The notes under the pieces are model-generated. The model was not told where the DNA came from and did not search any database. It saw only the letters and a list, made by a program, of their open reading frames with translations. From NCBI GenBank assembly GCA_022795575.1, contig JAAWGY010000042.1:1-11935 (forward strand): a stretch of 11,935 nucleotides of DNA, read 5' to 3'. Below, in pieces: positions 7,639 through 11,935 of the stretch. Source of the stretch: Angelakisella sp. Lineage in GTDB: Bacteria > Bacillota > Clostridia > Oscillospirales > Ruminococcaceae. How positions within the stretch are numbered: position 1 is the first letter of the stretch; each line of letters starts with the position of its first letter. Both the position numbers and the translations under genes were made by a program.

Positions 7639-7659
7639 AGCCTCTTGGGGAACAACGGT

Positions 7660-9012
7660 TTAGATCTCCTTATAGAGGTTCCACTTGTCGTTGTAGCTCT
7701 CCGGGGCAATGACACCCTGGACAGCGCCCTTGGTCCAATCGATGGTGGTGCCGCCGGCCACCTCGTAGCCCGGCCCCATAATGTGGAAGCCCCGCTCCTT
7801 GGCCTCCCCCGCGGTAAGGAAGGCCCTGCGGCCGCTCTTTACCACCATAGCCACCTTCCGCATGGCGGCGATGTCCTTGTCGGGGGCGCCCTCCACGGCG
7901 ATAAAGTCGGCGGGCCGGCCGGCGGCCAGGACACCCGCCCTGCTCCCCACCAGCCCGGCGGCGCCGGAGGTGGCGGCAGTCAGCGCCTGGGCAGGGGTCA
8001 TGCCACATTCCACCAGCAGCTCCAGCTCCCGGATGATGGCCACGGTGCCCTCCACCGGCTGGGAGGGGAGGATCCCGGTACCGGCGCCGATGGCGACACC
8101 GGCCCGGATGGCCTCGGCCACCACCGCCTTGTGTTCGGCGGCATATTGGGCAGGGGTGCTCACCAGGCAGGGGACGCAGCCCATCCCCTTTTCGGCCATG
8201 GCGGCAAGATTTTCCTTGCCGATGCGCCGCCCCTCCAGGATGATATCCGCCCCGGCATCGATACAGGCCGAGACAGAGGGGTCGCCGCTGGCCGCTGCCA
8301 TCACCCGCTTTTCCGCCCCGTGGGCGTGCTTCACCAGGTCGTGGAGCTCCCGGTCCGACATCTCCTGGTGGTACTCCCCGCCCAGGCTGGCCAAGGGCTT
8401 GCCGCTCACCTGGAGGGTGACGCCGTCCAGCCCCCGGGCGATGTGGATCCGCATGGCCCGGCGGAGCTCATCGCTGCCGCTGGCCATGGCCAGGCCGTAC
8501 CTCTCGTGCCCGCAGCCGCCGGTGACGGCATAGGTGGGGCCGCAGGCCAGGATGCCGGGGCCGAAGAACATGGTCTTCTGGATGGCGGTTTTCAGGCCGA
8601 TGTCGATGTTGTTGGGCATCCCCAGGGCCCGGACGGTGGTAACGCCGCAGTTCAGCGCCTCTGCCGCCGCCCGGTAGGCGATAAAGGTCCGGTAGGCGGT
8701 GCCGATGTTGTCCACGTAGTCGTCGGCGCCGGGGTGGAGGGTATCCAGCCGGGCGGCGCAATCGATGAGGCCGGGGAGGACGGTACAGCCGGCAAGGTCC
8801 ACCACCTCGGCGTCCGCCGGGACGGAGTAGCCGTCGGCGGCGCCGACGTACTCCAGCTTATCCCCCAGGGCAGCAGCCACCTTGACCGGGGTCTTGCCCC
8901 GCTCCGGGGCCACAAACTGGGTGTGGGCGTGGCTCACCGCCAGCAGCCCCTTTTCGATGACATCACCGGCGCCGGTAAAGATACGGGCGTTTTGATAAAC
9001 GGTAACAGACAT
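7660..9012 (-). CDS. Amidohydrolase-family pseudoenzyme (COG1228-like, metal ligands lost)
   Basis: This 450-residue protein is homologous over its length to its upstream neighbour. Shared landmarks are TVLPGLID, LNCGVTTVRALG, ILPSQPVEGT, MTPAQALTAATS and a C-terminal AGGTTIDW. Its predicted metal sites are gone: the HxH position reads A86-A-R88, the lysine is T199, the two later histidines are A240 and E260, and the catalytic aspartate is G313. Hydrolysis by the family mechanism is therefore not expected. The frame is intact and the fold motifs are kept, so this is probably a maintained protein rather than a decaying gene. It has about 24 extra C-terminal residues, rich in aromatic and charged side chains. 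AAGGAGGAAGG overlaps the upstream stop codon, with 15 bases between the genes, so coupled translation and co-assembly with the neighbour are likely (inference). Confidence 0.88.
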   Translation of the reverse strand: MSVTVYQNARIFTGAGDVIEKGLLAVSHAHTQFVAPERGKTPVKVAAALGDKLEYVGAADGYSVPADAEVVDLAGCTVLPGLIDCAARLDTLHPGADDYVDNIGTAYRTFIAYRAAAEALNCGVTTVRALGMPNNIDIGLKTAIQKTMFFGPGILACGPTYAVTGGCGHERYGLAMASGSDELRRAMRIHIARGLDGVTLQVSGKPLASLGGEYHQEMSDRELHDLVKHAHGAEKRVMAAASGDPSVSACIDAGADIILEGRRIGKENLAAMAEKGMGCVPCLVSTPAQYAAEHKAVVAEAIRAGVAIGAGTGILPSQPVEGTVAIIRELELLVECGMTPAQALTAATSGAAGLVGSRAGVLAAGRPADFIAVEGAPDKDIAAMRKVAMVVKSGRRAFLTAGEAKERGFHIMGPGYEVAGGTTIDWTKGAVQGVIAPESYNDKWNLYKEI

Positions 9013-9027
9013 TTCTACCTTCCTCCT

Positions 9028-10350
9028 TTACCACTTGATGTAGGTGCCGCCGCCTACATCCATACCGGGGGCGACGGGGCTGTAGCGGCGCAGCGTCATA
9101 CCGGGAACGGTGCTCCAGACCAGGCGGCAGCCTTTGGCCACCAGGCTCAGGTTGCGCATATCGCTGATGTTCTGGTCGGGCTTGCCCTTGACAGCGATAA
9201 AGTCGCCGCACTTGCCGGCCTCCAGGGTTCCGGTAAAGCCGATGGTGTCGGTAAGGCGGGCCGGGTTGCTGGTTGCCGCCTTAATGGCCTCCATGGGGGT
9301 CAGCCCCGCCTTGACCAACAGCTCCATCTCCCGGACGGTGGCGTTGGTGCCGTCGATGGGGTCGGAGGGCAGCAGGTCGGTGCCCACGCAGATGGTGACG
9401 CCGGCCCGGATGGCGTTGCCGATCGAGGCGCTGTGGGCCTCGCCGGTCTCGTCCAGCTTGCGCACCTGGAATTCGGGGCTGCCGTGGCCCACCAGGTAAT
9501 CGTGGCAGTTTGTCACCGAAAGGGTGGCCACCAAAAAGGCTCCCTTCTCCTTCATCAGCTGGGCGGTCTCCATCTCCATGTGGTAGGCGTGCTCCACGCT
9601 GTCGCCGCCCAGCTTTACAAATTCCTGGATGGGCTTATCCCCGCCCAGGTGGGCGGCAACCCGCTTGCCGGCGGCGTGGGCCACCTCCACCACCGCGGCG
9701 ATCTCCTCGTCGGTCATCTGCTTGTCCGCCATCCCCTCGTGGGCGCTGGCGGCGCCGCCGGTAAGGCCGATCTTGACAAACTGGGCCCCCTTGGCGATCT
9801 CCGCCCGGGCGGCGGCGCGGAACTCGTCGGCGCCGTTATACATGGTGGAGATGTAGTTGTTCCAGGCGTGGCCTCCCACCGCGATGTTCAGGGCGCCGCA
9901 GGGCACCACCCGGGAGGCGAAGATCATCTCGTTTTCCACCGCGTCCCGGATGGCGTAGTCGATATCGTCGGGGCCGCCGGCGGAGCGAATGGTGGTAATG
10001 CCGCAGTCCAGCGCCTCGCAGGCCCGGCGGAGCATCAGCAGGCTCCGGTAGGGGACGCCGGGCACGTCAAAGCGGTAGGGCAGGTAGGGCATGGTCAGCC
10101 CCAGGTGGGCGTGGACGTTGTAGAGGCCGGGGGTCAATGTGTAGCCGGTCATATCCACCACGTTGTCCGCATTCGTCACCTCTGCCGGAAAGTCCGGATA
10201 GTCTGCCATGCTGCCCACAAAGAGCAGCTCGTCCCGGTTGCCTCCCTGCTGGGCCTGGAGGTCGGTTTTGAAGACGAGGATACCGTCCTCGATGGCGGTA
10301 TCGTGGACGCCGTCGACGATGCGTCCGTGGATCAGATAGGTTTTTCTCAT
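9028..10350 (-). CDS. Metal-dependent amidohydrolase (COG1228, imidazolonepropionase/prolidase-like)
   Basis: This 440-residue TIM-barrel amidohydrolase is in the COG1228 group, which includes imidazolonepropionase-like enzymes and Xaa-Pro dipeptidases. Ligands are complete: HxH in PGLYNVHAHLG (H80, H82), K193 in FVKIGLTGG, H234 in VAAHLGG, H254 in DSVEHAYH and D325 in CVGTDLLPSD. GGHAW (159-163) lies at a loop often used for substrate contacts. No signal peptide is seen, so it is cytoplasmic. Expected chemistry is hydrolysis of an amide or dipeptide-like bond; the substrate is unknown. The ATG at 10350 has AAAGGAGC upstream. It is the first full gene of the operon, about 140 bases downstream of the promoter, and is followed after 15 bases by its ligand-less paralogue. 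Confidence 0.9.
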   Translation of the reverse strand: MRKTYLIHGRIVDGVHDTAIEDGILVFKTDLQAQQGGNRDELLFVGSMADYPDFPAEVTNADNVVDMTGYTLTPGLYNVHAHLGLTMPYLPYRFDVPGVPYRSLLMLRRACEALDCGITTIRSAGGPDDIDYAIRDAVENEMIFASRVVPCGALNIAVGGHAWNNYISTMYNGADEFRAAARAEIAKGAQFVKIGLTGGAASAHEGMADKQMTDEEIAAVVEVAHAAGKRVAAHLGGDKPIQEFVKLGGDSVEHAYHMEMETAQLMKEKGAFLVATLSVTNCHDYLVGHGSPEFQVRKLDETGEAHSASIGNAIRAGVTICVGTDLLPSDPIDGTNATVREMELLVKAGLTPMEAIKAATSNPARLTDTIGFTGTLEAGKCGDFIAVKGKPDQNISDMRNLSLVAKGCRLVWSTVPGMTLRRYSPVAPGMDVGGGTYIKW

Positions 10351-10467
10351 CGTTTAGCTCCTTTCCTGTCTATTGATTTGACCAATGCAAGGGCACCGCC
10401 CCCGATGGCGGGTATGCCGGTGCCCGCAATGAGCTGTGCATCTTTGATGGCGGTATTGCTGCTCCAT
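10347..10467 (-). other. Operon leader with micro-ORF and possible frameshifted 40-residue small gene
   Basis: AAGGAGG (10471-10477) is followed three bases later by an ATG at 10467. That frame encodes 37 residues rich in Arg, His and Cys, ending at TAA 10354-10356. The frame shifted by one base looks more protein-like: after a first few residues it reads NTAIKDAQLIAGTGIPAIGG, a hydrophobic stretch, then a basic tail SIDRKGAKR. Its TGA (10347-10349) overlaps the ATG of the amidohydrolase as ATGA. It has no start codon of its own and would need a one-base shift near 10458-10462. An 8-bp hairpin (10391-10398 with 10418-10425) lies inside. It may be a degraded small gene, a leader peptide, or chance. 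Confidence 0.35.
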
Positions 10468-10494
10468 CTGCCTCCTTGTTTTGTACTTTATTTC

Positions 10495-10523
10495 ATTATA
10501 TCATTGTTATTTCTTTCATGCAA
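10495..10523 (-). promoter_or_regulatory. Sigma-A promoter of the amidohydrolase operon
   Basis: On the minus strand TTGCAT (10518-10523) and a perfect TATAAT (10495-10500) are 17 bases apart, in an AT-rich island within GC-rich DNA. The predicted transcript starts near 10488, giving a leader of about 140 bases. A second exact TATAAT occurs at 10603-10608 but has only a poor -35, so it is a weaker alternative. Confidence 0.8.
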
Positions 10524-10528
10524 TGAAA
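10514..10528. promoter_or_regulatory. Palindrome TTTCAT-N3-ATGAAA over the operon -35 box, candidate operator
   Basis: Six-base arms (10514-10519 and 10523-10528) form a perfect inverted repeat overlapping the -35 hexamer, where a bound protein would block RNA polymerase. A further ATGAAAT lies just past the -10 box on the minus strand. Which flanking regulator (RpiR-type or YheO/DauR-type) would bind is unknown. Confidence 0.5.
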
Positions 10529-10686
10529 TATATTTTATAGCATTCCAAAAAATTTGATGAATTTTGTTGCATATTGCACAAAATCGTCCGGTTTATATTA
10601 AAATTATACAATTACCCGGCCGCAACTAAATTTTTCAACTTTGCTGATGGTAATTTTATCCAGCCATCAGGGGGATTTTGGGCAGC

Positions 10687-10718
10687 AAAAAAGGGACCCT
10701 GTTGTGTGACAGAGTCCC
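10687..10718 (-). terminator. Intrinsic terminator after the YheO/DauR-like regulator
   Basis: Read leftward, GGGAC-TCTGT pairs with ACAG-GGTCCC (stem within 10693-10718, one mismatch, short loop), followed directly by T6 (10687-10692). It lies about 20 bases after the regulator stop and separates that transcript from the operon. Confidence 0.88.
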
Positions 10719-10736
10719 CGACGGTTTCCCTCCCAA

Positions 10737-11438
10737 TTATCCCTTGTGGTGGAGGTTGCGCAGGTGCATATAGACGGTGTTTTTACTGATCCCCATCAGT
10801 GTGGCGCACTCCTGCACCCCGTTTTTCAGCTTAAAGATGCCCCGTTCATCCAACCGGGCGATAATCTCCTTGTTCCGGTTGGGGGCGGTGATGCTGCCAA
10901 GAGCCCGAACCTCCTCCGTCACCTCCCGGAGGGTATGGGCGATCATATCCCCGATATCGTCCACGTAATTTTCCAGCCGGGCAGTGGGAGGCGCTGCCGC
11001 CGAAAGGGCCGGCGCGGCATCCACCCCCAACGTCTTCAGCACATCGGAAAGGGGGGTGTTCATATAGAAGTTGATGCACATTAGGCCGATGATACGGTCA
11101 TTCTCCCCATAAATAGGGATGGTGGTGGAGCGCAGCGGATCCCCAAATTTGTTGCTGCTGAAGTAGGAGGAGTAAACATCCTTGCCAGCCTTGCGCCGGA
11201 TATTTTCCAGCCAGAAAAGGGCCAGGTCCGTAATCGGGGCCCCTTCCTTGCGGCCGGTGTGGTAGCCGTTGATAACCTTGATGGCGGAATGCTCCAGGTC
11301 GTGGAGGCTGTGCAGGACGATCTCGTAGCCGTTCCCCAGGTACTCGGACAGTCCGTCGCAGAAATCCCGGTACGAATCAAGAATCGCATAGTCCACCTTT
11401 GTAAGCTCGATGTCAATCTTTGTATTATCGTGTTTCAT
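10737..11438 (-). CDS. YheO/DauR-like transcriptional regulator (PAS_6 + HTH_22)
   Basis: The 233-residue protein has a YheO-like PAS domain (about 15-130, with LSEYLGNGYEIVLHSLHDLEH, TTIPIYGENDRIIGLMCINF) and a C-terminal HTH_22 domain (about 185-230, NKEIIARLDERGIFKLKNGV then MGISKNTVYMHL). This is the family of E. coli YheO and Pseudomonas DauR, a repressor of D-arginine catabolism; many relatives sit beside amino acid or amide catabolic genes. The frame is open to 11564, but that would pass through the promoter. The ATG at 11438 starts the conserved part and has GGGGAG upstream, so it is chosen. A spacer of 11 bases makes the start moderately, not perfectly, certain. It is transcribed toward the operon but ends at its own terminator, and is a prime candidate for controlling the operon. 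Confidence 0.9.
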   Translation of the reverse strand: MKHDNTKIDIELTKVDYAILDSYRDFCDGLSEYLGNGYEIVLHSLHDLEHSAIKVINGYHTGRKEGAPITDLALFWLENIRRKAGKDVYSSYFSSNKFGDPLRSTTIPIYGENDRIIGLMCINFYMNTPLSDVLKTLGVDAAPALSAAAPPTARLENYVDDIGDMIAHTLREVTEEVRALGSITAPNRNKEIIARLDERGIFKLKNGVQECATLMGISKNTVYMHLRNLHHKG

Positions 11439-11495
11439 GAAAAACGATTCTCCCCGCAGTTCAGTCTTTCTTCGGTGTGCTGAAATATTTTGCAT

Positions 11496-11536
11496 TCTGT
11501 AGTTTACAGAGTAACATATTTTTGAGACAGCGTCAA
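11496..11536 (-). promoter_or_regulatory. Promoter of the YheO/DauR-like gene with overlapping palindrome
   Basis: TTGACG (11531-11536, minus strand) lies 17 bases from TACTCT (11508-11513), giving a good -35 and a moderate -10. A perfect 6-bp-arm palindrome TCTGTA-GTT-TACAGA (11496-11510) covers the end of the -10 box and the expected start site. That is a typical position for an autorepressor operator (inference). The same palindrome is not seen at the operon promoter. Confidence 0.6.
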
Positions 11537-11579
11537 TGGGCACCGGAAAATTGTGAAGGTACACTTGCTCTGGGGATAT

Positions 11580-11935
11580 GGGGTAGCCGGGGTGGGGATG
11601 GCTGGGCTTTTAGGTGAGTGGTCCCAAAATGCGCCCGCCTCCAGCGCCTTTGGCGCGCGGCGGGCTGTTTTGGGGAGAAAGCGGCTACACCTAACCCCGG
11701 CCGCGGTTTGCGCTTCCCCGCCAGGCGGCTACATAACCGCAATAGCCCCCATCCCCACCCAAAAGCAGCTGCCCAAAACCGCGGCCTAACGGCCTGCAAC
11801 AAAACGGCAGGGCCTGTGCCAAAAACACAAGCCCTACCGTTGTGATAGTCAGCCTGGGGAGTTTCGCTCCTGCGGGAGCGACCAGGGCCTGCGCGGCCCT
11901 GGACCTGCGGCCGGGTAGCCCCGGCGGGCACAACC
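11580..11935. repeat. Palindrome-rich non-coding block at right edge, possible interspersed repeat
   Basis: No convincing gene is seen; the open frames here are of low complexity, rich in Arg, Pro and Gly, and lack ribosome-binding sites. The block is dense in inverted repeats. A long imperfect hairpin at 11623-11674 has CCCAAAA/TTTTGGG, GCCCGCC/GGCGGGC and GCGCC/GGCGC around a TTT loop. GGCCGCGGTTT (about 11699) is inverted as AAACCGCGGCC (about 11777). GGGTGGGGATGG (about 11590) is inverted near 11748. Further on are CGCTCC-TGCG-GGAGCG (11865-11880) and CCAGGGCC/GGCCCTGG (11882-11902). Such clustering is usual for interspersed repeats or structured RNA, but only one copy lies in the window. 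Confidence 0.45.

Noticed and set aside
7645..10557. A very long plus-strand open frame (970 codons) across the two amidohydrolase genes
   Set aside because: It is antisense to two genes with clear family motifs and good ribosome-binding sites. Its translation is rich in Gly, His, Val and Ala without domains, as expected from GC-biased third positions.
11439..11564. Longer regulator start at 11564
   Set aside because: The extra 42 codons would span the -35/-10 boxes and the palindrome and show no family similarity. The ATG at 11438 begins the conserved sequence.
11533..11931. A 132-codon minus-strand open frame and overlapping plus-strand frames in the right-edge block
   Set aside because: No ribosome-binding site, an Arg/Pro/Gly-rich composition and a location inside dense inverted repeats make real coding unlikely.
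1..11935. tRNA, rRNA, CRISPR array, transposase or phage genes
   Set aside because: None of the expected motifs, regular repeats or protein signatures was seen on either strand.

Overview
The window looks like chromosomal DNA from a GC-rich spore-forming Clostridia lineage, most likely gut Oscillospiraceae (Flavonifractor/Lawsonibacter/Intestinimonas-like). This is inferred from strong AGGAGG ribosome-binding sites, sigma-A-type promoters set in AT-rich gaps within otherwise very GC-rich DNA, a SpoVB-like flippase, a GntP-family permease, and an RpiR and a YheO/DauR-type regulator. Genus is not provable from the sequence alone.

Layout. Positions 1-504 hold a small hairpin with a T-run and a 5'-truncated flavodoxin-family reductase. 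Positions 703-2238 (minus) encode a SpoVB/MurJ-type polysaccharide flippase ending in a strong terminator. A 350-base divergent gap carries a good promoter for an RpiR-family regulator (2589-3485, plus). That gene meets a leftward five-gene operon tail to tail at a 12-bp stem terminator. In transcription order the operon is: a COG1228-type metal-dependent amidohydrolase (10350-9028), a paralogous amidohydrolase in which every predicted metal ligand is replaced (9012-7660), a GntP-type permease (7579-6287), a class I/II aminotransferase (6204-4978) and a dihydroorotase/hydantoinase-like cyclic amidohydrolase (4947-3571). The operon promoter (TTGCAT-N17-TATAAT) lies in an AT-rich gap at 10495-10523. 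Upstream and in the same direction is a YheO/DauR-like regulator (11438-10737) with its own promoter and terminator. The right edge (11580-11935) is a palindrome-rich stretch with no convincing gene.

How the genes may work together (inference). The permease would import a small organic anion. One or both catalytic amidohydrolases would cut amide or cyclic amide/imide C-N bonds, and the aminotransferase would process the amino acid released. Two regulators flank the operon, one at each end. The substrate cannot be read from sequence.

The most unusual point is the tandem enzyme/pseudoenzyme pair. The two amidohydrolases are related over their whole length, are separated by 15 bases and are probably translationally coupled. 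The second has exchanged HxH, Lys, His, His and Asp for AxR, Thr, Ala, Glu and Gly while keeping an intact frame and conserved scaffold motifs. This suggests a heteromeric complex with a non-catalytic subunit, or a protein with a new role.
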